Assembly: GCA_017935805.1 (NCBI GenBank)
Contig: JAGBGV010000034.1
Coordinates: 1 to 5,635 of the forward strand
From: Clostridia bacterium
GTDB taxonomy: Bacteria > Bacillota_A > Clostridia > Oscillospirales > CAG-272
Length of the DNA: 5,635 nucleotides
Direction of reading: 5' to 3'
The notes under the pieces are model-generated. The model searched no databases, was not told the DNA's origin, and saw only the letters and a program-made list of their open reading frames with translations. Positions 1-5,363 of the stretch are shown here, piece after piece; position 1 is the first letter of the stretch; every line of letters starts with the position of its first letter. The translations under genes were made by a program, and so were the position numbers.

Positions 1-325
1 CCGGTGTGCCGAGAAGATAGACTCGCTTCCCTGCTCTCTTGCGCTGTAAAAATGCCGCGGTCACGTTGCCTGAGGTGCATATTTCCTCCCTTATCGGTTC
101 AAATCCAAGCCGTGTCAGCTTCTCGATATAAAATTCGGGACTGTGTGAGGCGTTGTTTGTAAAAAACAGGATCCGCTTGCCCTCCATCCGAAGTTTCTTA
201 ATAAATCTCACAGCAAAATCAAAGGGGATACCACCCAGATATATAGTTCCGTCCATGTCAAAGACAAACAGTTTTTTTGAGTCCAGCACAGCCGATGCCT
301 CGGCAAAGTTTTTTTCTGTAAGCAT
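1..325 (-). CDS. HAD-IIA (NagD-like) sugar/aryl phosphatase, partial
   Basis: This is the N-terminal 108 residues of a cytosolic HAD-superfamily phosphohydrolase; the rest runs off the left edge. I translated the minus strand directly. HAD motif I is DMDGTIYLGG at residues 23-32, where D23 is the expected nucleophile and D25 the general acid/base. Motif II is FFTNNAS at 54-60 with T56. The later VYLLGTP (102-108) is typical of the NagD/4-nitrophenylphosphatase branch, which acts on phosphate esters such as nucleotide or sugar phosphates. The C2 cap and motifs III and IV would lie beyond the window, so the true substrate cannot be judged. The start is the ATG at 325-323, preceded by AGAGAGG (332-338) at a 6-base spacing. 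The gene is divergent from coaW. The family call is secure; the substrate is unknown. Confidence 0.9.
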   Translation of the reverse strand, partial: MLTEKNFAEASAVLDSKKLFVFDMDGTIYLGGIPFDFAVRFIKKLRMEGKRILFFTNNASHSPEFYIEKLTRLGFEPIREEICTSGNVTAAFLQRKRAGKRVYLLGTP

Positions 326-348
326 ATACAGCCTCTCTTGTGTTGTGA

Positions 349-370
349 TATTCCTCGCACAAAAGGAATA
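349..370. repeat. 7-bp inverted repeat in HAD leader (possible operator)
   Basis: TATTCCT (349-355) and AGGAATA (364-370) form perfect 7-bp arms around an 8-base spacer. The repeat lies in the intergenic region, about 24 bases upstream of the HAD start codon. It could be a small operator or a weak hairpin in the HAD leader. No U-run follows on either strand, so it is not a terminator. A repeat this short can occur by chance in AT-rich DNA. Confidence 0.3.
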
Positions 371-386
371 ATTATTACATAAATCG

Positions 387-415
387 TTGATTTTTTCTTT
401 TACGTATGATATACT
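387..415 (+). promoter_or_regulatory. Promoter for coaW
   Basis: A sigma-70-type promoter is visible: TTGATT (387-392), a 17-base spacer, and TATACT (410-415), with TG at 407-408 giving an extended -10. Transcription would start near 422, leaving a leader of about 34 bases before the coaW ATG. Spacing and both hexamers fit the housekeeping consensus well. Confidence 0.65.
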
Positions 416-422
416 TTTTTTA

Positions 423-451
423 ATTATACAACATTTTTGCAAATGGAGCAA
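423..451 (-). promoter_or_regulatory. Possible promoter for the HAD phosphatase gene
   Basis: On the minus strand TTGCTC (446-451), a 17-base spacer and a perfect TATAAT (423-428) can be read. Transcription would start near 416 and run left with a leader of about 90 bases to the HAD ATG. It overlaps the coaW leader and ribosome binding site, so the two promoters would point into each other. The -35 matches only partly, and AT-rich DNA gives chance TATAAT matches. Confidence 0.4.
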
Positions 452-455
452 TACA

Positions 456-1304
456 ATGTCAAAAAATATTATCATCGGTATAGATATCGGCGGAAGCACC
501 ACCAAGATAGTCGGCTTTGAGCGCGGAGAAAATTTCAAACTCATCGACCCGATTTTTGTGCGCGCAACCGACCCCATAACCTCTGTTTACGGAGCATTCG
601 GCAAGTTCCTTGATGAGAACGATCTCTCCCTTGAGGATATTGAGCGCGTCATGGTAACAGGTGCGGGAAGCTCATATATTTCAAAGCCCATTTACGGTCT
701 CTCCTGCGAGAAGATCGAAGAATTCAACGCAATCGGACTTGGCGGTCTTTACCTTTCCGGCCTTGATCACGCGGTGATCACAAGCTGCGGTACAGGTACT
801 GCTCTCGTTTACGCAAAAGAGGGAGAAGAGCCCAAATATCTCGGCGGTACAGGCGTTGGCGGCGGTACTCTTGTGGGACTTTCAAAGAAGATGCTCTCAA
901 TGGACACAGTTGACCACATTTCCGCACTTGCGAAGGGCGGCTCACTTGACAAGGTAGATCTGAAGATCAACGACATCACAAAGGCTGATATCGTTCCGGG
1001 ATTCTCCGATATCATGACAGCATCCAACTTCGGTAGCATCAGCGATCTCGCGACTCGTGAGGATATAGCCCTCGGAATCATCAACATGGTGTTTGAGACC
1101 ATCGGTATGATGTCCATTTTCGCGGCACGCAACTACGGTATCCGCGATGTTGTGCTCACAGGCAACCTGTCAGTTGTTGAACAGGCAGCTGATATATTCG
1201 GTACGCTCAACAGAATGTTTGATATGAATTTCATCATCCCGAAGAACTCCGCATTCGGCACAGTAATCGGCGCCGCACTTGCGGGATGTGTGGTGAAAAA
1301 GTGA
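456..1304 (+). CDS. coaW: Type II pantothenate kinase (CoaW/Fumble family)
   Basis: This 282-residue cytosolic enzyme should phosphorylate pantothenate with ATP, the first step of CoA synthesis. It has the ASKHA (actin-like) kinase fold of the Fumble/PanK-II family rather than the CoaA or CoaX folds. The first phosphate loop is GIDIGGSTTK (residues 8-17). VTGAGSSYI is at 67-75, and the second phosphate region SCGTGTA at 110-116 leads into GGTGVGGGTLVGL (130-142). The adenosine-side motif VVLTGNLS is at 232-239. E89 in KIEEFNAIG (86-94) aligns by eye with the catalytic glutamate of animal PanK enzymes. Length matches bacterial type II enzymes. The start at 456 is chosen over an in-frame ATG at 387 because TGGAG (444-448) sits 7 bases upstream, the protein then begins just before the first beta strand, and the earlier start would lie inside the promoter. 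Bacterial type II enzymes studied in Staphylococcus resist CoA feedback; whether this one does is unknown. Confidence 0.92.
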   Translation: MSKNIIIGIDIGGSTTKIVGFERGENFKLIDPIFVRATDPITSVYGAFGKFLDENDLSLEDIERVMVTGAGSSYISKPIYGLSCEKIEEFNAIGLGGLYLSGLDHAVITSCGTGTALVYAKEGEEPKYLGGTGVGGGTLVGLSKKMLSMDTVDHISALAKGGSLDKVDLKINDITKADIVPGFSDIMTASNFGSISDLATREDIALGIINMVFETIGMMSIFAARNYGIRDVVLTGNLSVVEQAADIFGTLNRMFDMNFIIPKNSAFGTVIGAALAGCVVKK

Positions 1305-1327
1305 TTTTGTTCGCATCATTTTTCACC
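1292..1327 (+). other. Hairpin spanning the coaW stop codon
   Basis: GGTGAAAAA (1292-1300) pairs fully with TTTTTCACC (1319-1327), and TGA (1302-1304, the coaW stop) pairs with TCA (1316-1318). G1301 is bulged and the loop has 11 bases. The sequence after the stem is TTCCCGCGG, not a U-run, so it is a poor intrinsic terminator. It may instead protect or process the coaW end of a coaW-lipoprotein transcript. The pairing is seen directly; the function is inferred. Confidence 0.45.
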
Positions 1328-1394
1328 TTCCCGCGGAACTTTTCCCTATCCCATGCCGTCTAAAAAGCAGAAACAGGCAAACGGAGGAAAAAAT

Positions 1395-1790
1395 ATGAAG
1401 AAATTTGCAGTTCTGATATACATACTCGCAGTAATTCTCGTGGGATGCAGCAAGGATATCCCCCGTCACGAAGCAGTTGACGATTTTTCCGATGTGACAA
1501 TAATCGACTCAGATACCGGAGCCTTCCCCTCCTTCACAGCGACAGTAATTGAGGTGAATGACAGCAGCGTGTTGGTTGCACCTGACGAGGGAACAAACGC
1601 ACGCAACTCTGCCGACAAGATCTATGTTTCAACAAAAGTGTCCGGCAGCGGCAAAGTATGTGACATGACAGAGGGAGAGCGTATCTGCGTCTACTATGAC
1701 GGAAGCATTGCCGAAACTTATCCGGCACAGATCAGCGGCACCGTTGCGATCCACAAGGTTGACAAAGACGGAAATATACTAAAAAATTAA
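1395..1790 (+). CDS. Small DUF3221-like lipoprotein
   Basis: This is a 131-residue predicted lipoprotein. Residues 1-18 form a lipoprotein signal peptide: a KK n-region, a hydrophobic stretch (FAVLIYILAVI) and the lipobox LVGC, with C18 as the lipidated first mature residue. It should be anchored to the outer face of the cytoplasmic membrane. After an acidic linker (about 20-45), the domain SFTATVIEVNDSSVLVAPDEG (46-66), with DKIYVST (74-80) and YYDGSIAETYPAQI (100-113), resembles the DUF3221/YobA-like small domains of Firmicutes lipoproteins. No enzymatic role is known for these. The start at 1395 is preferred over an in-frame ATG at 1353 because GGAGG (1383-1387) lies 7 bases upstream and the signal peptide then begins at residue 1. 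No separate promoter is obvious in the 90-base gap, so cotranscription with coaW is likely. The lipoprotein call is strong; the family call is from memory of the pattern. Confidence 0.85.
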   Translation: MKKFAVLIYILAVILVGCSKDIPRHEAVDDFSDVTIIDSDTGAFPSFTATVIEVNDSSVLVAPDEGTNARNSADKIYVSTKVSGSGKVCDMTEGERICVYYDGSIAETYPAQISGTVAIHKVDKDGNILKN

Positions 1791-1793
1791 CTC

Positions 1794-1827
1794 AAAACGG
1801 GACGGCAAGCGGGCTGTCCTGTTTTTT
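1794..1827 (+). terminator. Rho-independent terminator after lipoprotein gene
   Basis: A 10-bp stem (1797-1806 with 1813-1822, two G-U pairs) with loop AAGCGG is followed directly by a run of six T (1822-1827). It starts a few bases after the lipoprotein stop codon and closes the coaW-lipoprotein unit. Confidence 0.85.
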
Positions 1828-1852
1828 AATTCAATTCTAATCCGCAGACTTA

Positions 1853-1881
1853 TTGATATTACTTCCTTATTGAAGTATAAT
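1853..1881 (+). promoter_or_regulatory. Promoter for the TVP38/VTT-domain gene
   Basis: TTGATA (1853-1858), a 17-base spacer and a perfect TATAAT (1876-1881) make a strong housekeeping-type promoter. Its position just after the terminator shows that the next gene is a separate transcription unit. The predicted start, near 1888, leaves a leader of about 23 bases containing the ribosome binding site GAAGAAGG (1898-1905). Confidence 0.8.
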
Positions 1882-1910
1882 AAAAGCAAATAAGATCGAA
1901 GAAGGTAAAA

Positions 1911-2642
1911 ATGACTGACAATAAAAAGAAACTGACAAAGCGCGGACAGCGAGTGTTGGCGATACTCCTTACCGCCCTGTATGTGGGTCTGTGCGCGCTC
2001 ATATTCATTTACATCGGCAAGCCTTTCGTGAAGATGCTGGACGAGCCGGGCAGGTTCAAGGAATGGATAGCTTCCCACGGACTGTGGGGATATCTGATCT
2101 ATTTCTTCATGACAGTGCTACAGGTGTTCGTGGCGCTTATTCCCGGTGAGCCATTTGAGATTGCGGCAGGCTATGCATTTGGCGCATTCTGGGGAACGGT
2201 ACTGTGCATGGCGGGAATACTCGTGGGACAGACCATTGTATTCTTCCTGATACGAAAGTTCGGCACAAAGATACTTGATCTTTTCTTCCCCGACTCAAAA
2301 TCATTCACCGAAAAGCTGGCGAAAAACAGCCGCCGATCGGTTAAGCTGCTGTTTATCCTGTTTTTCATTCCCGGCACGCCCAAGGATGTTCTCTGCTACG
2401 CGGCAGGACTTACTACTATCCCCTATTCACAGTTCATCACAGTCACCGCATTTGCACGGCTTGCCACGGTAGTTTCGTCAACTGTCGGAGGCAACGCATT
2501 CAGCGAAGGACGTTACCTGTTCGGGATTATTGTTTTCGCCGTCACGGCATTAATAAGCATCGCAGGTCTCATCATCTACGGCAAGATCAAGGCGAAAATA
2601 GACGAAAGGAAAAACGATACAAAAGAAAAAACGGTAGAGTGA
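1911..2642 (+). CDS. TVP38/TMEM64 family (VTT/DedA-like) membrane protein
   Basis: This 243-residue polytopic inner-membrane protein carries a VTT (SNARE-associated/DedA-like) domain. A Lys/Arg-rich cytosolic N-terminus (KKKLTKRGQR, 5-14) precedes a first membrane helix at about 15-36. Further hydrophobic segments lie near 58-78, 83-114, 144-153, 172-195 and 202-223. The tail is charged (KIKAKIDERKNDTKEK). Family hallmarks are IPGEPFEIAAGYAFGAFWG (77-95), the helix ending FFLIRKFG (111-118), and FIPGTPKDVLCYAAG (152-166) followed by FARLATVVSSTVGG (181-194). Members of this superfamily are linked to membrane lipid scrambling or lipid-carrier transport, but no substrate can be assigned here. 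The start is an ATG with GAAGAAGG 5 bases upstream and matches normal family length. It has its own promoter and a two-way terminator, so it appears to be monocistronic. Confidence 0.9.
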   Translation: MTDNKKKLTKRGQRVLAILLTALYVGLCALIFIYIGKPFVKMLDEPGRFKEWIASHGLWGYLIYFFMTVLQVFVALIPGEPFEIAAGYAFGAFWGTVLCMAGILVGQTIVFFLIRKFGTKILDLFFPDSKSFTEKLAKNSRRSVKLLFILFFIPGTPKDVLCYAAGLTTIPYSQFITVTAFARLATVVSSTVGGNAFSEGRYLFGIIVFAVTALISIAGLIIYGKIKAKIDERKNDTKEKTVE

Positions 2643-2656
2643 ATTCTACCGTTTTT
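2627..2656. terminator. Bidirectional terminator between convergent genes
   Basis: A perfect 12-bp stem (2627-2638 with 2645-2656) encloses a 6-base loop GTGAAT. The outer five pairs are A-T, so each strand reads a GC-richer core (CGGTAGA) followed by a U-run: TTTTT on plus and TTTTTT on minus. It should stop both the TVP38 gene from the left and the SPFH gene from the right. The TGA stop of the TVP38 gene (2640-2642) sits in the loop, so the last codons form the left arm. Confidence 0.9.
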
Positions 2657-2667
2657 GTTGTTTTAGG

Positions 2668-3618
2668 TCAATCACAGCAGGGGTCAGGCTTTGCAGGTGT
2701 AGCAGGCTTTTCTGCCGGTGGAGTTACGTCGCCTATTCCTGATGTTTCAGAGAATATCACATTCGCCTTAGTCATCTGTACCGCATCGGTGGGCACGATT
2801 ATCTTTGACGCTGTGCCGTTTGACATAGCAACAAGTGCCTCGTATTTCTTCAGTTCAAGCACAGCGGCGTCAGCACCTGCCTCACGGAGAGCGGCAAGAC
2901 CGTCAGCCTCAGCCTTCTTTGCAAGGTAGATAGCTTTCGCTTCACCCTCTGCTCTTGCAATTCTCGCGTCACGTTCACCCTCTGCCGCAAGGATCATAGC
3001 CTGTTTGTCACCCTCTGCACGGGTAATAACAGCCGCTCTGTGACCTTCAGCCTCAAGAAGTGTTTCACGGCGATCACGTTCAGCCTTCATCTGCTTTTCC
3101 ATGGCATTCTGAATTTCTGCCGGAGGAATGATGTTCTTCAGCTCAACGCGGTTTACCTTGATACCCCACTGGTCTGTAGCGGAGTCAAGTATCTCAGTCA
3201 TCTTGCCGTTGATGGTGTCACGGGAGGTAAGTGTGTCGTCAAGCTCAAGCTCACCAACGATGTTACGAAGTGTGGTGGCGGTGAGATTCTCAAGAGCGCT
3301 GATGGGATTTACTGCACCGTATGTAAACAGCTTTGCGTCAAACACCTTGAAATACACAACGGTGTCAATGCGCATGGTTACGTTGTCCTTGGTGATAACA
3401 GGCTGGGGAGGGGAGTCAAGCACCTGTTCCTTCAGAGTTACCTTCTTGGACACTCTGTCGATAACCGGAATCAGAAAATGAAGTCCTGCGCTCCATGTCT
3501 TCTGATACTTTCCGAGTCGCTCAATAACGTATTCAGTCGCCTGGGGAACGATCCTAAGATAAGCGATAATGAGCACGATCAAAGCCACAATGATCATAAT
3601 AATAATTTCAGGTCCCAT
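2668..3618 (-). CDS. SPFH/stomatin-like membrane scaffold protein (QmcA-like)
   Basis: This 316-residue SPFH/band-7 protein is expected to form large membrane-bound oligomers. An N-terminal membrane anchor (residues 4-20, very Ile/Leu rich) leads into the SPFH domain: IVPQATEYVIERLGKY (23-38), GLHFLIPVIDRV (45-56), LDSPPQPVITKDNV (67-80) and WGIKVNRVELKNIIPP (151-166). An Ala/Glu-rich coiled coil (about 170-265) carries four 11-residue AEG repeats. The variable tail is Pro-rich and ends in PDPCCD. Length and order match bacterial QmcA/stomatin-type proteins, which affect membrane organisation and protease control. The start ATG at 3618 is chosen because AAAGGCGG (3626-3633) is 7 bases upstream; a TTG six codons earlier is possible but would bury this site. 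It has its own consensus promoter and a shared terminator, and no NfeD gene is adjacent. The family is certain; the specific function is not. Confidence 0.94.
   Translation of the reverse strand: MGPEIIIMIIVALIVLIIAYLRIVPQATEYVIERLGKYQKTWSAGLHFLIPVIDRVSKKVTLKEQVLDSPPQPVITKDNVTMRIDTVVYFKVFDAKLFTYGAVNPISALENLTATTLRNIVGELELDDTLTSRDTINGKMTEILDSATDQWGIKVNRVELKNIIPPAEIQNAMEKQMKAERDRRETLLEAEGHRAAVITRAEGDKQAMILAAEGERDARIARAEGEAKAIYLAKKAEADGLAALREAGADAAVLELKKYEALVAMSNGTASKIIVPTDAVQMTKANVIFSETSGIGDVTPPAEKPATPAKPDPCCD
2920..3051 (-). repeat. Four tandem 33-bp units encoding 11-residue AEG repeats
   Basis: Within the SPFH gene, AEG recurs at residues 190, 201, 212 and 223, exactly every 11 residues (33 bases). 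The units vary in sequence but share a core seen on the plus strand as CACCCTCTGC or close to it. An 11-residue period fits the long straight helix/coiled coil of stomatin-type proteins. It is therefore a protein structural repeat rather than a selfish DNA element. Confidence 0.75.
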
Positions 3619-3631
3619 AAGTGTACCGCCT

Positions 3632-3643
3632 TTCAAATTTGAA
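3632..3643. repeat. 12-bp perfect palindrome beside the SPFH ribosome binding site
   Basis: TTCAAATTTGAA is a perfect 12-bp palindrome that overlaps the first two bases of the AAAGGCGG ribosome binding site of the SPFH gene. It could be a dimeric-regulator site in the leader, or chance in AT-rich DNA. Confidence 0.3.
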
Positions 3644-3645
3644 GT

Positions 3646-3683
3646 GACATACTATCCTATGTCTGATTTAATTATAATATGTC
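3646..3683. promoter_or_regulatory. GACATA/TATGTC hexamer array at the SPFH promoter (possible operator)
   Basis: On the plus strand GACATA (3646-3651), TATGTC (3658-3663) and TATGTC again (3678-3683) occur within 38 bases. The first two form an inverted repeat with a 6-base spacer placed at the predicted transcription start. The second and third are direct repeats with starts 20 bases apart, about two helical turns, flanking the -10 box. This is the kind of layout a repressor would use. The binding protein and any regulation are inferred only. Confidence 0.4.
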
Positions 3684-3699
3684 GCATCTCTCCTGTCAA
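3671..3699 (-). promoter_or_regulatory. Consensus promoter for the SPFH gene
   Basis: Read on the minus strand, TTGACA (3694-3699), a 17-base spacer and TATAAT (3671-3676) match the housekeeping consensus at all twelve positions. The predicted start, near 3664, gives a leader of about 46 bases. It lies downstream of the terminator of the neighbouring peptidase gene, so the SPFH gene is an independent unit. Confidence 0.9.
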
Positions 3700-3724
3700 T
3701 AAAAATCACATTAAAATATGATTA

Positions 3725-3753
3725 AAGGACCCCTTCGATCAAAAGGAGTCCTT
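3725..3753 (-). terminator. Intrinsic terminator of the M48-yqeG-peptidase operon
   Basis: An 11-bp stem (3725-3735 with 3743-3753) and a 7-base loop lie 15 bases past the peptidase stop codon. In minus-strand RNA position 3731/3747 is a G-U pair, while in plus-strand RNA it is a C-A mismatch, so the hairpin suits leftward transcription. The tail (TTTAATCATATTTT, including the last stem Ts) is U-rich but broken, so it may be less efficient than the other two terminators. Confidence 0.7.
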
Positions 3754-3768
3754 ATTTCTGTTTAATAA

Positions 3769-4845
3769 TTAAAGCCCGATCATTTCCTTCGGGCAGTCTG
3801 TGAGATTGCGCTTGCCGCCCTTTGTTACAAGAACCATATCCTCGATTCTGCAGCCGTACAGTCCTTCAATGTAAATACCGGGCTCAACTGTAACGATCTG
3901 ACCGGGAGTGAGGAACTGCTCTGTAGCACGGTAGTTGAGGTTGGGGGATTCGTGGATCTCAAGACCTACGCCGTGGCCAAGTCCATGACCGAACTTGCCC
4001 TCATATCCTGCACCGTAAATGATATCGCGGGCGATCTTGTCCATTTCCGCGTTGTTTGCACCTTCAGTGATAGCATCAATTGCCGCAACCTGTGCTTCAA
4101 GAACTGTGTTGTACAGCTTCTTCATGTCGGCGTCAGCCTTACCGATAACTACAGTACGGGTCATATCGGAATGGTAGCCGTTTACAGTTGCGCCGTAGTC
4201 CATTGTGAGGAAGCCCTTTTCCAGCTTTACTCTGCGGGGAACACCGTGAGGACGGGAGGAAGCGGTACCGGATACACAAATCGTATCAAACGAAGGCTTC
4301 GCGCTGCCGTTTCTCATCATGTAATATTCAAGCTCTGCTGCAACCTCGATCTCTGTCATGTCATAGGTCAGCACCTTGCAGATATGCTCGAATGCGCCCT
4401 CGGCAATTCTCTGTGCTGCAACAATGTTCTCCACCTCATCCTCTGTCTTAATGCAGCGGAGATCGGTGAAAAGTCCGCCAACCGGAGCAAACTCAACGCC
4501 CATGCCGTCGAAATTGTGCTTCAGTCCCTCAAGAGCCGCGCAGGTCATACGTCTGTCCTCATAACCGATAACCTTTACGCCGTTATCCCTTGCAACCTCC
4601 TGAAGTGTGGGCTGACCGGGAAGGCATACTGTGCAAAGCTCTGTTGCCTCAGCGCGAGCCGCCTCGATATAGCGAGGGTCAGCGTACAGATGTGCGTTTT
4701 CCTTTGTGATGAATATCCATCCGTCGGGATTGTCGAAGTCGGACATGTACAGATGGTTTTCAGCGGAGCAAACATAGATCGCGTCAAGGCCCATCTCTGC
4801 CATTTTCTGACGCAGCTGATTGTAACGGTTCTGCATTTTTGTCAT
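3769..4845 (-). CDS. M24 family Xaa-Pro aminopeptidase
   Basis: This 358-residue cytosolic metallopeptidase of the pita-bread fold should remove N-terminal residues preceding proline, helping recycle peptides. The N-terminal creatinase-like domain (about 1-130; YADPRYIEAA at 54-63) precedes the catalytic M24 domain. Expected dimetal ligands are all present: D216 (MDYGA), D227 (HSDMTR), H291 (GHGVGL), E321 (EPGIYI) and E335 (CRIEDM). H200 (RPHG) and H298 (EIHES) fit the conserved catalytic histidines. Length is normal for short bacterial Xaa-Pro peptidases. Two starts are possible. The ATG at 4860 overlaps the yqeG stop as ATGA but has no good ribosome binding site. The ATG at 4845, chosen here, has ATGAGG 9 bases upstream; the difference is five residues. 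It is the last gene of the minus-strand operon. Prolidase (dipeptide) activity cannot be excluded. Confidence 0.93.
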   Translation of the reverse strand: MTKMQNRYNQLRQKMAEMGLDAIYVCSAENHLYMSDFDNPDGWIFITKENAHLYADPRYIEAARAEATELCTVCLPGQPTLQEVARDNGVKVIGYEDRRMTCAALEGLKHNFDGMGVEFAPVGGLFTDLRCIKTEDEVENIVAAQRIAEGAFEHICKVLTYDMTEIEVAAELEYYMMRNGSAKPSFDTICVSGTASSRPHGVPRRVKLEKGFLTMDYGATVNGYHSDMTRTVVIGKADADMKKLYNTVLEAQVAAIDAITEGANNAEMDKIARDIIYGAGYEGKFGHGLGHGVGLEIHESPNLNYRATEQFLTPGQIVTVEPGIYIEGLYGCRIEDMVLVTKGGKRNLTDCPKEMIGL

Positions 4846-4856
4846 TGTTTTATACC

Positions 4857-5363
4857 TCATTTGTTGATTTTCTGAAATTTCTTAACATACGGCTTCTCTA
4901 TCCACCGCTTGAAACGGAAAAACGCACTTGTCTTATCCTTGATTGGCGGAACGATGATAACGTACATTCCCGCACGGTTTCCTGCCGCCGCGTCTGTGAG
5001 CAGCTGATCCCCCAGCAGAACTGAGCTTTCACGGGTAGCGCCCAGATCAGCCATAGCACGCTTCAGCTTTCCTGTCAGCGGCTTGCCTGCTTTGGAATAC
5101 GCAACGTATCCGAAGTCACGGTTGAAGAGGGACACTCGCTCCTCATTATTATTTGACACAAAGGCGATCTGTATGCCCGCGTCATTCATTCCCCTGCACC
5201 ACTCTGCCACATCCTCGGGCGGCGTGGGATCGTCATATGTTGCAAGTGTGTTGTCAATATCGGAGAAGATGTACTTTATCCCCAGTGACAGCAAATGCTC
5301 GGGCGTCACATCCCGAAATGCGGGGTACATCTCATCCGGCAAAAGTGTTTTTTCAAGTATCAT
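4857..5363 (-). CDS. yqeG: YqeG family HAD-IIIA phosphatase
   Basis: This 168-residue cytosolic HAD phosphatase has no large cap domain, as in the YqeG subfamily, and the length matches. Motif I is SDIDNTLATYD (34-44), with nucleophile D35 and acid/base D37. Motif II is FVSNNN (68-73) with S70. The motif III lysine is probably K94 in KAGKP (91-95), and motif IV is GDQLLTD (118-124) with D119 and D124. YqeG proteins are related to phosphatidylglycerophosphate phosphatases of the yeast Gep4/plant PGPP1 type, so a role in phospholipid head-group synthesis is possible but unproven here. The ATG overlaps the stop of the upstream protease gene as ATGA. GAGGGAG (5369-5375), inside that gene, lies 5 bases upstream, so translational coupling is likely. 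Confidence 0.92.
   Translation of the reverse strand: MILEKTLLPDEMYPAFRDVTPEHLLSLGIKYIFSDIDNTLATYDDPTPPEDVAEWCRGMNDAGIQIAFVSNNNEERVSLFNRDFGYVAYSKAGKPLTGKLKRAMADLGATRESSVLLGDQLLTDAAAGNRAGMYVIIVPPIKDKTSAFFRFKRWIEKPYVKKFQKINK

Noticed and set aside
153..371. Plus-strand 72-codon frame at the left end
   Set aside because: The minus strand here encodes clear HAD motifs I and II, which explains the region.
387..455. N-terminal extension of coaW from the upstream in-frame ATG
   Set aside because: The extra 23 residues would be encoded by the promoter -10 and leader, the first ATG has no ribosome binding site, and family members begin just before the GIDIGG loop.
809..1132. Minus-strand 107-codon frame inside coaW
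   Set aside because: It is antisense to conserved kinase motifs and has no start signals of its own.
1305..1394. Possible riboswitch or small gene between coaW and the lipoprotein gene
   Set aside because: The gap is only 90 bases, partly used by the stop-codon hairpin and the ribosome binding site; no further conserved-looking structure or coding frame is visible.
2920..3051. Regular 33-base spacing considered as a CRISPR-like or satellite array
   Set aside because: There are no identical repeats with unique spacers; the period is a multiple of three, stays in frame and encodes the 11-residue helical repeat of an SPFH coiled coil.
3040..3642. Plus-strand open frame (200 codons) opposite the SPFH gene
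   Set aside because: It is antisense to a well-conserved SPFH domain, shows no family pattern and crosses the SPFH start and leader, so it is a shadow frame.
3952..4875. Long plus-strand open frame (307 codons) opposite the M24 peptidase
   Set aside because: It lies wholly antisense to a gene with every metal ligand intact, reads as Cys/Leu/His-rich sequence with no recognisable domain, and has no promoter or ribosome binding site. It is a shadow of the codon usage of the real gene.
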